A DNA stretch of 64,000 nt from assembly GCA_021732485.1 (NCBI GenBank), contig JAKFUV010000001.1:1-64000 (forward strand). The letters are read 5' to 3'. The translations under genes were made by a program, and so were the position numbers. The stretch comes from Hyphomicrobium sp. GTDB lineage: Bacteria > Pseudomonadota > Alphaproteobacteria > Rhizobiales > Hyphomicrobiaceae. Of the stretch, positions 18,621 through 26,844 are shown piece after piece. The number at the start of each line of letters is the position of its first letter. Position 1 is the stretch's first letter. The notes beneath the pieces are model-generated. The model saw nothing but the letters and a program-made list of their open reading frames with translations. It searched no databases and was not told where the DNA came from.

Positions 18621-18751
18621 CGCCCCCAGCGCACGGCCGCGCTTTTAGACCACCGCCACAGCCCTAAGGCTGGACGGGGTCGCCGCGCGTTCCGGCTTTA
18701 ACGTCCACCGGGCCCGCACCACTTCCCACCACAGAACCGGAGGATTAAATT

Positions 18752-19108
18752 TTGAGCAGACCCATCAAGGGCCGCGGCGGGCGGCCTGTGAAACAGCCCG
18801 ACGAGAAACGTTGCCTTCAAATCAATGTGCGGCTCACCATCGCTGAACATGACGATATCGCTGCGCAGGCCGCGAAAGCCAATCTGTCGGTTTCCGACTA
18901 CGTCCGCAGAACCGCGCTCAATCATCGCGTGATCGTCCCGAAATCGCTGGCTGATGCGGCTCTGATCCGGGAGATCAATGCAATTGGCAACAACGTCAAC
19001 CAGATCAGCCGCGCCGCCAATCGCGGTCAGGACGAGCGCGATTACTGGCGCGCCATTGGCGATAAAATTGCCCAGACCCTCGACGAGGTTATCAAACGCG
19101 CAGCATGA
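18752..19108 (+). CDS. mobC: MobC-like relaxosome protein
   Basis: This 118-residue protein starts at TTG after GGAGG. It begins with a basic segment (MSRPIKGRGGRPVK), then a ribbon-helix-helix-like region (LQINVRLTIAEHDDIAAQA, LSVSDYVRRTAL), and ends with the REINAIGNNVNQISRAAN signature typical of MobC/plasmid mobilisation proteins. MobC proteins bind near oriT and help the relaxase open the nic region. Its last four bases overlap the relaxase start (ATGA), so the two are translationally coupled. Confidence 0.85.
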   Translation: MSRPIKGRGGRPVKQPDEKRCLQINVRLTIAEHDDIAAQAAKANLSVSDYVRRTALNHRVIVPKSLADAALIREINAIGNNVNQISRAANRGQDERDYWRAIGDKIAQTLDEVIKRAA

Positions 19109-20502
19109 CGCCCAAAGTTCTTCACGGGCGTTCCTTCAAGAGCGCCGCCGCGTATCTTTTGCACGACGTGAAGAATCAAGCGGCGGCGAGCCGTGTCGCC
19201 TGGACGACGACCCGCAATCTGGCCACCAGGAACCCTGATACCGCCTGGCGCGTGATGGCCGCGATCGCCATGGATTCCAGCCGGCTGAAGAAAGACGCCG
19301 GGATCAAGAACACCGGCCGCAAACAGACAAACGTCGTCAAACATCTCGTGCTGTCGTGGCACCCCGACGAGAAGCAAACCCTCACGCGCGAAGACATGGA
19401 AGCCGCCATCGAAGGCGCGCTGGCCGCTATCGGCGCTCAAGACCGTCAGGCGTTGGTGATTGCCCATAACGACACGAAGCACCCCCACGTCCATATCCTG
19501 ATCAACCGCGTCCTTGAAAACGGAACGCTGCTCTCAGACGCCTATGAGTGGAATAATCTTCAGAAATGGGCGCTGGAATATCAACGGACGCGGCAGCAAA
19601 ACTATTGCCCGCAACGCGAGCTCAACGCCGAAGCCCGCGCGCGCGGGGAACCATCGAAGCATCGCAAGACGCCGCGCCCACTGGTAGAACTCAACGCCCT
19701 CATCGCCGACTCCGCAAATGACAATCCCGATCGGCGCGAAGCTCTGACATACACCCATCTTCAACTGGCGCGCGATCTCGCGGCCCGCACCCATGCGCTC
19801 AAACAGTGCCACCGCCAGCGATGGGCGGAGCTACAAGCGGGTGAAGCCCATAAACGAGCCGAAACCCGCAGTGCAGCGCGTCAAGCGCAAGCTTCAACCC
19901 GCCGTCACATCATCGAAACCTTCAAGCCGCAATGGAAAGCGCTCAAAGACCGAGAAGCCGCCGAGCGCACCAGATTCGTTGCGTCGGAACGATCTACTTT
20001 CGGCAGGCTTTCGAACGTGTTCCGCACGATCGATATCGGCCGCTCCGCCCTTGATGGCGAGAAGCGGCCAATCCTCACGCAGATCTGGAACGGTTTGCGT
20101 TCATCCGCCGAGCGCGAGGCTATGTTCGTCAAACAGCAGCAGGCGAGCCGCAAGGAACTCGAGCTTGCCACCAAGCGCCACATTCGCGCCGCCCTGGCGC
20201 CGGTCATCGCCAAAGCCCGCGAAACTCTAGCGGTCGCAACCAAAACCTATGACAAGGCCCGGTCCGATCTGGCCTTTGTCCAAAATGGCGAGCGCGCGCA
20301 GAGCCACGCTGCGTGGAACGCGTTGCTCAATCGGCGCGAAGCGGACTTCAAGGAGCTTGCTGCGTCGCTCGAGCGCACAAGCGCGTTTAATGAAACCGCA
20401 GCACCGAACACTTTCTTGGAACGCATGCAGGACCGTGCCCGTGATCTCGGTCACACCGCGCAAGGCCCGTCCAATGACAATGAGCGCGACCGCGAGGATT
20501 GA
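19105..20502 (+). CDS. MobA/VirD2-type relaxase
   Basis: This 465-residue protein should nick one strand at oriT and lead it into the recipient. The N-terminal domain has a candidate catalytic Tyr17 (SFKSAAAYLLHD), a VVKHLVLSWHPDE strand and the metal-binding HUH motif HPHVHILINRV at 126-136. After about residue 200 the protein is long, basic and helical (Arg/Ala/Lys/Glu-rich), which suits DNA binding and docking on the coupling protein. It overlaps the mobC-like gene by four bases. The nearest transfer partner is the VirD4-like ATPase at 12874-14571, on the other strand. Confidence 0.9.
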   Translation: MTPKVLHGRSFKSAAAYLLHDVKNQAAASRVAWTTTRNLATRNPDTAWRVMAAIAMDSSRLKKDAGIKNTGRKQTNVVKHLVLSWHPDEKQTLTREDMEAAIEGALAAIGAQDRQALVIAHNDTKHPHVHILINRVLENGTLLSDAYEWNNLQKWALEYQRTRQQNYCPQRELNAEARARGEPSKHRKTPRPLVELNALIADSANDNPDRREALTYTHLQLARDLAARTHALKQCHRQRWAELQAGEAHKRAETRSAARQAQASTRRHIIETFKPQWKALKDREAAERTRFVASERSTFGRLSNVFRTIDIGRSALDGEKRPILTQIWNGLRSSAEREAMFVKQQQASRKELELATKRHIRAALAPVIAKARETLAVATKTYDKARSDLAFVQNGERAQSHAAWNALLNRREADFKELAASLERTSAFNETAAPNTFLERMQDRARDLGHTAQGPSNDNERDRED

Positions 20503-20726
20503 TCGCATCCGCGTTGCGCCATTGCGATCACCGGCACTTGCTCAAAGGCAATCCGCTCGGCGGCTTTAAGCGCATCGAGGGTAACAACCTTACCCTTCGC
20601 GCCCCCGCCCGTTTAAGGCCAAATCCCGGTCAGAAGAACCGCGCAACCTCATGACTTAACAGGCGATTTTCATTGCCCGTTACTGAAGAGGCCGCGGGTC
20701 GTCACTCAGCTCCGGGAACCTAAAAA

Positions 20727-21557
20727 ATGACCCAGACCTCGCGCTCTAACGCCCTCACCCTCGCCGCTAAAACCACGCCTATGCTGACAGAAGATGAGGA
20801 ACGCGCATTGTTTTCAGCCTACCGCGACACCGGCGACCACCGCGCCCGCAACAAGATTGCTCTGGCACATCTCCGCCTCGTCATCGGTGAAGCCGCTCGC
20901 TTCGCCCGCTACCGCTCGCCCGACGAAGACTTGATTACTGAAGGCAACATTGCGATCCTCCATGCCATCGAAGGCTTTGACCCAGGGCGCGGCGTACGCT
21001 TCTGCGCTTACGCTCGTCACTGGGTCCGCTCAGCCATGATCGCTCATGTCATTCGCTCGCGCAGCCTGGTGAAGATTTCAGGGACCAAAGCCAATAAGCG
21101 CCTGTTCTTCCAGCTCGAGCGCACGCGCGCAGCGCTTGCCGCAATGCATGGTGGCCAGCTCCCGGCAAACGCCAACGCGATTATTGCGAAGACGCTAGGC
21201 GTAACTGAAAATTCGGTCGAGACAATGAGCGCCCGCATGGGCGGCGATCAATCTTATGATACGCCGGCCGGCCACGAAGACGACACACCGCTTATTGAAA
21301 CGCTCGCTAGCGACGACGAGGCCGTAGACGCCATCCTGATTAAATCTGAAACCATCAAGATGGCTGTAGAGTCGCTTAACTCGCTTAACGAGCGCGAGCG
21401 CCATGTTGTCTCTGCGCGCGTCTACACGGATGCCGACACGGTCCCCGAACTGGCGGATATCGCGGCGCTCTACAACGTTACGCCGCAGCGCGTGCATCAA
21501 ATTCAAAAAGCAGCACTCGCAAAGATCCGCGAAGCGATCCTGTCAACGACGGCCTAA
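20727..21557 (+). CDS. RpoH-like sigma factor on the mobile element
   Basis: This 276-residue sigma-70-family protein resembles sigma-32 (RpoH). It has region 1.2/2.1 (LTEDEERALFSAYRDTGD), region 2 (DLITEGNIAILHAIEGFDP), region 2.4 (FCAYARHWVRSAMIAHVIR), an NKRLFFQLER segment at 123-132 that corresponds to the RpoH box, and region 4 (NERERHVVSARV, then VTPQRVHQIQKAALAKIRE) for -35 recognition. The housekeeping rpoH is normally chromosomal, so a copy 225 bases after a relaxase gene suggests that the element directs its own transcription. The start is the ATG at MTQTSRSNAL. Confidence 0.88.
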   Translation: MTQTSRSNALTLAAKTTPMLTEDEERALFSAYRDTGDHRARNKIALAHLRLVIGEAARFARYRSPDEDLITEGNIAILHAIEGFDPGRGVRFCAYARHWVRSAMIAHVIRSRSLVKISGTKANKRLFFQLERTRAALAAMHGGQLPANANAIIAKTLGVTENSVETMSARMGGDQSYDTPAGHEDDTPLIETLASDDEAVDAILIKSETIKMAVESLNSLNERERHVVSARVYTDADTVPELADIAALYNVTPQRVHQIQKAALAKIREAILSTTA

Positions 21558-21562
21558 ACCTG

Positions 21563-21955
21563 TCATTGATATCCGGCAAAGCTGTCGCCGGCGGATCGTT
21601 GCAGAGTCCCAGGGACAGGAATCCTGTTCATCGAACCGCGCGGCCGGCCGACCGGCCCGCGTTTCTCTGCATCGAGCTCGCATTGCTGAGCATACCGGTC
21701 GACCATCTGTGTCACATGCTTTCGCAGTTCCACCGGCACGATCACGAGATCGCATTCAATGGCTTTCCCCATATCCAACGCAAGGCCCAGCGTGACGCCC
21801 GCCCTGCCGCTTTCTATGCGCGAAATCTGCGCCTGGGCCGCTCCGGTTTCCCGGCAAATCTCTTGTTGCGACTTGCCGCGGATAATCCGCCATCGCATCA
21901 TTGCGGACATAAGATTGACGCGTTCCTTTACTGCTCTTTTCCTTGTTCCAATCAT
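21563..21955 (-). CDS. XRE-family transcriptional regulator
   Basis: This 130-residue protein has a helix-turn-helix at about residues 20-65 (RGKSQQEICRETGAAQAQIS, RIESGRAGVTLGLALDMGKA). A variable part follows, with an RPRGS-like AT-hook-type stretch (GPVGRPRGSMNRI at about 100-112). It is convergent with the sigma-factor gene, only 5 bases apart. Dyads at 21975-21991 and 22025-22054 lie directly upstream and are good candidates for its own operators. It probably represses itself and perhaps the rightward genes after 22269. Confidence 0.82.
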   Translation of the reverse strand: MIGTRKRAVKERVNLMSAMMRWRIIRGKSQQEICRETGAAQAQISRIESGRAGVTLGLALDMGKAIECDLVIVPVELRKHVTQMVDRYAQQCELDAEKRGPVGRPRGSMNRIPVPGTLQRSAGDSFAGYQ

Positions 21956-21974
21956 GATAATCCCCCACTTATAG

Positions 21975-21991
21975 TTGTAATAATTTTACAA
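21975..21991. promoter_or_regulatory. Operator-like dyad next to XRE gene
   Basis: TTGTAA-TAATT-TTACAA is a six-base dyad about 20 bases upstream of the XRE start codon, in an AT-rich promoter-like stretch. Confidence 0.5.
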
Positions 21992-22024
21992 TATCACAAA
22001 ACAGTGGCGGGACGCAAATTCTGT

Positions 22025-22054
22025 TATTATATCAATTACTTAATTGATATAATA
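22025..22054. promoter_or_regulatory. Perfect 14-base inverted repeat
   Basis: TATTATATCAATTA and TAATTGATATAATA are exact reverse complements separated by two bases. This long AT-rich palindrome lies between the leftward XRE gene and the rightward dprA-like gene. It is a strong operator candidate. Confidence 0.6.
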
Positions 22055-22268
22055 CAGCCGATCACTAACTGATATGCTTGAAATAAAAGCCGCTAATTTA
22101 CATCCTATGATTTAGTTGGAAGTTTTGGAACCACACCGATAAAACGGCCCCTTGGCCCTGAAACGTGACTGTGGACAAGTTGGGCCTAGTGCTCACGGTG
22201 GAGCTGCCATAGTTCGTGCTTCGTTCTAAGCTAAGATGAACTGATTCCAATCACCAAAAACCGAGATT

Positions 22269-23171
22269 ATGCAGAACTCACGCCCCCAACCTCCAGAAGA
22301 TACACCGTTTGAGGTTGTTTCGCCTCTGCAGGAGATGGGTGCCTACGAGGCGCTTTGGGAATCACGCAACACCAGTTTCAAAACCCTGGCCGAAATGTTC
22401 CGCAAGGAGCCTTCACGGCTCCCCTCCTCCTTCGTCCCCGAGACACTCGCCAAACGATGCGGTGATTATGTGCTGGGGCGCATACGTGAATTCGGGGTCA
22501 AGAGCTTCGGCGTGAAAATCAACGGGAGCAATGAATACCCGGCAAAACTACGCGATGCGCAATTCCCGGTCGAAGTGCTCTATTATGCGGGGCTTTGGGA
22601 TCTGGTGTATTCGCGTTCAGTGGCTGTGGTCGGCACACGCAAACCCAGCGAACATGGACGAGCACGCGCCCGCAAACTTGCACGCGCTTTGGCCGAGGAT
22701 AATTTTACCGTCGTCTCCGGCTTGGCCGAAGGCATCGATACCGAAGCGCATAATGCGGCGCTTAGTGCAGGGGGACGTACCATCGCCGTGATCGGCACGC
22801 CGCTGACGCATGTCTATCCAAAATTCAATAAAAGCCTTCAGGACGAGATCGCCCGCCGGTTTCTGGTCATCAGCCAAGTGCCGCTCAAACGCTGGGAGCA
22901 ACAGGATTTTCGCCTCAACCGGTTCTTCTTCCCAGAACGCAACGCCACCATGTCGGCGTTGACGGAAGCCAGCATCATCGTTGAAGCTTCGGAGACGTCC
23001 GGCACGTTGATCCAGGCCAAAGCGGCGCTGCATCAGGGGCGGAAGCTTTTTATTCTGGAAAGCAACTTTCACAACCCTGAAATCTCATGGCCTGCGAAAT
23101 TTGCCGAGCTCGGCGCCATTCGCGTCAAAGACTACGAGGAGATCAAAGCCCATCTTCCCGCCGCGTCTTAG
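22269..23171 (+). CDS. DprA/Smf-like Rossmann-fold protein
   Basis: This 300-residue protein contains the DprA/Smf Rossmann domain. Key parts are VGTRKPSEHG (121-130), SGLAEGID (150-157), IGTPLTHVYP (175-184), FPERN (221-225) and VEASETSGTLIQA (238-250), matching the canonical VGSR, SGLARGID, YP, FPxRN and VEA-SGSL motifs. DprA loads RecA on incoming single-stranded DNA; the fold is related to the LOG nucleotide hydrolase family. The first 100 residues are not the usual SAM domain, and there is no C-terminal winged helix. It runs into the phosphoribosyltransferase gene, and both are in a mobile element, so a special role rather than housekeeping competence is likely. Confidence 0.88.
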   Translation: MQNSRPQPPEDTPFEVVSPLQEMGAYEALWESRNTSFKTLAEMFRKEPSRLPSSFVPETLAKRCGDYVLGRIREFGVKSFGVKINGSNEYPAKLRDAQFPVEVLYYAGLWDLVYSRSVAVVGTRKPSEHGRARARKLARALAEDNFTVVSGLAEGIDTEAHNAALSAGGRTIAVIGTPLTHVYPKFNKSLQDEIARRFLVISQVPLKRWEQQDFRLNRFFFPERNATMSALTEASIIVEASETSGTLIQAKAALHQGRKLFILESNFHNPEISWPAKFAELGAIRVKDYEEIKAHLPAAS

Positions 23172-23814
23172 TAAAATCGATGATTTGACGCGGCCGGATC
23201 ATTATTACCTGCAGCCGGAGGATGAGTGCGTTTATTTCAGCGATTATTGCGCGCGGCAAGGTTTCGGGTACAGCCCGATGAACCAGCTGATCTATAATCT
23301 CAAGAAGCCCGTCGATCGTCGCGGGCAGCGCGACTGGGTGCACAAGGAACGCGCGATCGAAAATGCCGGCAGAGCTTTTGCGGCCGCGCTGCCGGATTGG
23401 TTTATCGATCAGGCAACCATAATCGCCATGCCGCCTTCCAAATCCAGAAACGACCTGCGCTATGACGATCGGATGGAGCGCATCCTGCATCGCTTGCAAG
23501 CGATCAAGCCCTGCGATGTTCGAGATCTGTTGATCCAGGACGCATCGCGCGAAATCCCGGCCCATGACGGCGACAGGCCGGGCCCCGAGGCGCTGGCGCA
23601 AGGCTATCGGATTGACGAACGCGCAATCGAGCCAACACCTCGCGTGATCGGACTTCTAGATGATGTCCTCGTAACGGGCTCGAGCTTCAAAGCCGCGCAG
23701 TCCGTCCTGCAAGCGAGCTTTCCAAACATTCGCGTCGTCGGCGTCTATGTGGCGCGGCGTATTTTTGCGCCTGCGGATTTTGGCTTTGAACCGATCCAGA
23801 ACGACGATCAATAA
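23101..23814 (+). CDS. ComF-like phosphoribosyltransferase
   Basis: The protein carries the PRPP-binding signature LLDDVLVTGSSF at about residues 184-195, with hydrophobic strands before it (VIG) and after it (VVGVYVARR), as in ComF-type PRTases. An IAMPPSKSRNDLRYDDR segment matches the PPI-binding region. No N-terminal zinc finger, normal in ComF, is seen. The start is uncertain: a TTG at 23101 overlaps the dprA-like gene by 71 bases, and a TTG at 23185 lies 13 bases after its stop. In either case the two genes are coupled. The substrate base is unknown. Confidence 0.8.
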   Translation: MPSSAPFASKTTRRSKPIFPPRLSKIDDLTRPDHYYLQPEDECVYFSDYCARQGFGYSPMNQLIYNLKKPVDRRGQRDWVHKERAIENAGRAFAAALPDWFIDQATIIAMPPSKSRNDLRYDDRMERILHRLQAIKPCDVRDLLIQDASREIPAHDGDRPGPEALAQGYRIDERAIEPTPRVIGLLDDVLVTGSSFKAAQSVLQASFPNIRVVGVYVARRIFAPADFGFEPIQNDDQ

Positions 23815-23984
23815 GGTCGCCAGACAGAGCCTTGATCGGGCAAACTTCTTTAGTTTCCCGGTCATCCCATACGTGGGCTTATCTTTCCTTCCGTCACAGT
23901 CACGAGGTTGTCATTCTTTTGACGCCCTGAGCCATTAGACTTCTCTCCGTTTCGAACATCACTTTGGTTCAGGAGGATTTATCG

Positions 23985-24134
23985 ATGAGCAACAATAAGC
24001 CAACCGACCAGCAAATCCGTGACGCCGGCAGCAAGGGCAACCCGGTTTCCACCAACGGGATGGACGCACGCGAGCGCGAACGCGTTGATGCGCTTTGGAA
24101 GCAGGCCCAGCAGGACGCTGCAAAGAAAAAGTAA
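23985..24134 (+). CDS. 49-residue hydrophilic protein
   Basis: A short frame starts at an ATG 8 bases after AGGAGG (the spacing and sequence of a very strong ribosome-binding site) and is closed by a good terminator 16 bases after the stop. The protein is charged, with a Gly/Asn/Pro-rich first half (SKGNPVSTNG) and a helical Lys/Gln-rich end (LWKQAQQDAAKKK). The strong signals make it a real, highly translated small gene. The function is unknown. Confidence 0.7.
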   Translation: MSNNKPTDQQIRDAGSKGNPVSTNGMDARERERVDALWKQAQQDAAKKK

Positions 24135-24150
24135 GCCGTCATAAATATGG

Positions 24151-24182
24151 ATCAGCCGGTATCTTCAGCCGGCTGATTTTTC
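24151..24182 (+). terminator. Rho-independent terminator
   Basis: A perfect nine-pair stem (ATCAGCCGG/CCGGCTGAT, nine-base loop) is followed by TTTTTC. It ends the unit with the 49-residue gene. Confidence 0.85.
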
Positions 24183-24501
24183 TTCATCGCCAGTTCGCCG
24201 GCTGCGCGAGGTCTCTACTCGATATCAGTTCACGAGTGACATCCTGCGCCTGCCGCGATCCAAAATATTTCCGGCGATCTGCGCTGACCAAGCCGCACTT
24301 GACCCCGTTGATCGCGCTTGAAGCGCTCCATTCCGGTTAGTGTCTCGATATATAAATTCTAATAAACACCGCGAACATACCTCCTACCGGTTGTAATCTT
24401 TATTTCCGTGATTATTATCGCTACAAACCATTTTATTCCTAATTGAATTTATAATAAAAATCTAAAATCGATTCTAATATTCCTGAATTTGCAATAATAA
24501 G
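24183..24501. other. AT-rich intergenic region before the M16 gene
   Basis: From about 24340 the sequence turns strongly AT-rich, unlike the neighbouring genes, and probably holds the promoter of the peptidase gene. I see no gene here. Confidence 0.5.
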
Positions 24502-24528
24502 GTCATTTCGTGCATAATATGAAATGAC
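24502..24528. promoter_or_regulatory. Hairpin covering the M16 start codon
   Basis: GTCATTTC (24502-24509) and GAAATGAC (24521-24528) are exact reverse complements, and the right arm contains the ATG at 24524. In the mRNA this would pair the start codon. No close Shine-Dalgarno sequence is seen. It could be a protein operator at DNA level instead. Confidence 0.45.
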
Positions 24529-25789
24529 TTTCACTTCTGCGTTTCTACCCAACGGCATGGCCATTGGCATCGATCAAAATCCTCATTGTAACGGCGTCTC
24601 GGTCCGCGTCGTGATCCGCTCCGCAGCGCGTCACGACACCGTTCCCGGTTGCGCGCATTTTCTCGAGCATTGCATCGCCCACAGCGCCGCGCCCTCGGGC
24701 GGCTCTGTCATTCATGCGCTTGAACAGCTGTGCCTCTTTTCAAACTTTTGGACCGGGAAAGAGCGCATCCTCTGCCTCGCCGACACCAGCCCGGACCATC
24801 TTTCCGCTGTTCTTAGCCTCTTCGCCCACGCGCTGCTCAACCCAGCTTATGACGCCGCAACACTCGCCCGAGAACGCGCCCGCATTCTGCACGAAGAGGA
24901 CGAACGCCGCGCAGCCACGCCCGCTTACGGTTGTCTGGATCGTAACATCTGGGGAGATCATCCCTTCGCCAACACACCCCTGGGTTTACGCTCAGGCATC
25001 AAAGCCTTGCAGGCCGAAGATCTCGAAGCGTTTCGCCACAACCACGTCGTCGGCAGCAATATGGGCATCATCGTTTCCGGCCCGCTCTGCCCCGAACAAA
25101 CCCGTCGCCTCATCGAGGCAGAGTTTGGCCGTGTCCCAAAGGGCGGATCGCGCCCCGTTCAAATCCCGCCCTCGTTTCGACCGGATGTGCGACTGTCAAT
25201 CCAAAAGGGCCAAGAGATGCAGTCTCTTACCGTCACACTCCAGCACATAAACCCGGTGCCTGAGGAGCGCGCATCATACGTTGCGCTCGCCGCCCTACTG
25301 CGGGTTGAACTGGACAAGCGGCTCAGTAGCACAGCCCTCAATTACGCAGGCGCCTATACAGATTATGTCTCCTATTCGGATGTTGCCCATTGCGAGATCG
25401 GGATTACCGTGAGTCCGGAAAACGCCAAAGCTGGGCTTGATCTCGTCTCCGCCACACTCCGCGAGGACGCCGCCTGGCTCACACCGCATGCCCTCGAAAC
25501 GCTTAAAAAGCAATGGCGCCTGGCCAGCGACTTCAACAACAACGACCCTCGCCAGCGCGTCAGTCTTATGACAACCGAATACGAACTCACCGGCAACTTG
25601 GTGCCCTGGCAGGAACTGGACGCGCGGTACGACCGCCTCACAATCGACGACCTACGCGAAGCCTTGCATCATCTCGATCTTGCGAACCCGGCCTTGCTAT
25701 CGGTCGGGCCCGCCAGCCCGCCTTGGATTGCGAATACACCAACACCGTTGCCAGCCGTCATGACCGCAGAACCTGGCATCGGCTTCTAA
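24524..25789 (+). CDS. M16-family zinc metallopeptidase
   Basis: This 421-residue protein is a single-chain M16 (pitrilysin/processing-peptidase) protease. The inverted zinc motif HFLEH is at residues 45-49, and the third ligand is probably Glu124 or Glu125 in ARILHEEDERR, the expected distance away. Two M16-type domains are present (about 1-210 and 215-421), the second without a zinc site as usual. There is no signal peptide, so it is cytoplasmic. A PqqL/PqqF-like peptide-processing role is possible, but no peptide substrate gene is recognisable nearby. It is unusual cargo for a mobile element. Confidence 0.87.
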   Translation: MTFTSAFLPNGMAIGIDQNPHCNGVSVRVVIRSAARHDTVPGCAHFLEHCIAHSAAPSGGSVIHALEQLCLFSNFWTGKERILCLADTSPDHLSAVLSLFAHALLNPAYDAATLARERARILHEEDERRAATPAYGCLDRNIWGDHPFANTPLGLRSGIKALQAEDLEAFRHNHVVGSNMGIIVSGPLCPEQTRRLIEAEFGRVPKGGSRPVQIPPSFRPDVRLSIQKGQEMQSLTVTLQHINPVPEERASYVALAALLRVELDKRLSSTALNYAGAYTDYVSYSDVAHCEIGITVSPENAKAGLDLVSATLREDAAWLTPHALETLKKQWRLASDFNNNDPRQRVSLMTTEYELTGNLVPWQELDARYDRLTIDDLREALHHLDLANPALLSVGPASPPWIANTPTPLPAVMTAEPGIGF

Positions 25790-25865
25790 TTTTAAAATTT
25801 TAGCCATTGATCGCGCGAAGGTCATCATCTGCCACCCGCGGGCATCGCCATGTCTAAGGTTGAGG

Positions 25866-25881
25866 GATGTGGATCCACATC
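25866..25881. repeat. Perfect 16-base palindrome
   Basis: GATGTGGATCCACATC is fully self-complementary and lies about 90 bases upstream of the gene at 25972, after the peptidase stop. It is a possible operator; the gene after it has no other obvious regulatory signal. Confidence 0.5.
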
Positions 25882-25971
25882 AAAGCTCGGCGACCAGACT
25901 TCCCATCGTCGTGATCCGGTGCCACACTCTTCGCTGCCTATGTTTGACATTTTAATTTTCAGAGCATCGTC

Positions 25972-26415
25972 ATGGCTGCCTATTTTTCCGAACTCAGTTA
26001 CCGCGAACCCCAAAGCGCCCTGTCCGGCTTTATCCTCGCTCTTCACGATCTGCTGGATGAGCTGGTAAAATCCAACCAGAGCCCTCTCGGGGAGCCACTT
26101 TTCTGGCCGGAACTTCTGGAATACATGCTCCCTGCCTGGGAGATTGAAAGCCGCCGTTTCGATCCTGTAGCCAAAATGGCGTATGAAGTCTCCGATGCGA
26201 AACTGACTGAACACGGTCTAACCGGCCCGACCCTCCGCTTGAAGCTGCGCGTCGTTTCCTTCCTACACGAACGCTATCTGGCCGTCGGCAAGTCCGGCCT
26301 TCGCAGACTGATTGAAGCTATCAATGATCTGCTCAAAAGCTATCTGGCCGCGATCGGCGCCAATGAGGCCATTGCCGAGATCAAGGACTTCATCCGAAAT
26401 TCACTGATGCCTTAA
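25972..26415 (+). CDS. Helical hypothetical protein
   Basis: This 147-residue soluble protein looks all-helical, with long amphipathic segments (FILALHDLLDELVKS, LRRLIEAINDLLKSYLAAIG). It has no signal, no membrane helix and no catalytic-looking motif. It follows the M16 peptidase by about 180 bases and could be in the same unit or under the palindrome at 25866. No family is recognised. Confidence 0.65.
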   Translation: MAAYFSELSYREPQSALSGFILALHDLLDELVKSNQSPLGEPLFWPELLEYMLPAWEIESRRFDPVAKMAYEVSDAKLTEHGLTGPTLRLKLRVVSFLHERYLAVGKSGLRRLIEAINDLLKSYLAAIGANEAIAEIKDFIRNSLMP

Positions 26416-26444
26416 AGATTCACTCCGTAAGGGGAGACGGCGCA

Positions 26445-26732
26445 TCAATCCAGCTTGATACTGCTTCCATTCAGGAAGCCTTCGCAAACAGATCCGCCTA
26501 CAACGGTACCGTTCGCAGCCTTGGCTTTAAATCGTGTGGAAAAAGGTCCGTCACGTCCGCAATCATGCCAGCCGTGGCCACCTACCTCTATGGGATCAAA
26601 CCCATTGTTCCGAAGCACCTGCGCCGCTTTGCTATCCAGCCCTTCATCATTGAAGATCCCCAATGCCCCTGCCGCCAACCACGCCGCCGCGATACTCGAG
26701 GTGACGCTCAATGTTATAATTTCTTTTTTCAT
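26445..26732 (-). CDS. Small exported protein, unknown
   Basis: This 95-residue protein starts MKKEIITLSVTSSIAAAW, a signal peptide or N-terminal anchor. The mature part holds two cysteines (HDCGRDG and SVCEGFL) that could form a disulphide, and a Gly-rich middle. The ATG at 26732 is preferred over a TTG two codons earlier. The gene is convergent with the helical protein gene and preceded by about 110 bases of AT-rich DNA. Envelope localisation is inferred from the signal and cysteines. Confidence 0.6.
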   Translation of the reverse strand: MKKEIITLSVTSSIAAAWLAAGALGIFNDEGLDSKAAQVLRNNGFDPIEVGGHGWHDCGRDGPFSTRFKAKAANGTVVGGSVCEGFLNGSSIKLD

Positions 26733-26844
26733 AGACAATCTTGAAGCCTTTATATTTTTTGATAATAATTTTCTTTATAAAAAGATATAGACGATTTTAT
26801 CTCTATTCAACTTATTTCAATCCGAATACCAATACATTATTCTA

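Larger units (their letters stand above)
17987..18751. other. Non-coding region before mobilisation genes, oriT candidate
   Basis: About 760 bases without a convincing gene lie directly upstream of the mobC-like and relaxase genes, where oriT normally sits in mobilisable elements. It contains three dyads (18370-18386, 18429-18480 and 18582-18620), an AT-rich promoter-like stretch starting TTGACA near 18330, and an alternating GC tract near 18096-18114. The exact nic site cannot be read off from sequence alone; CTTATCC next to the second dyad resembles the TATCCTG nic core of IncP-type oriTs but lacks the final TG. Confidence 0.45.
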
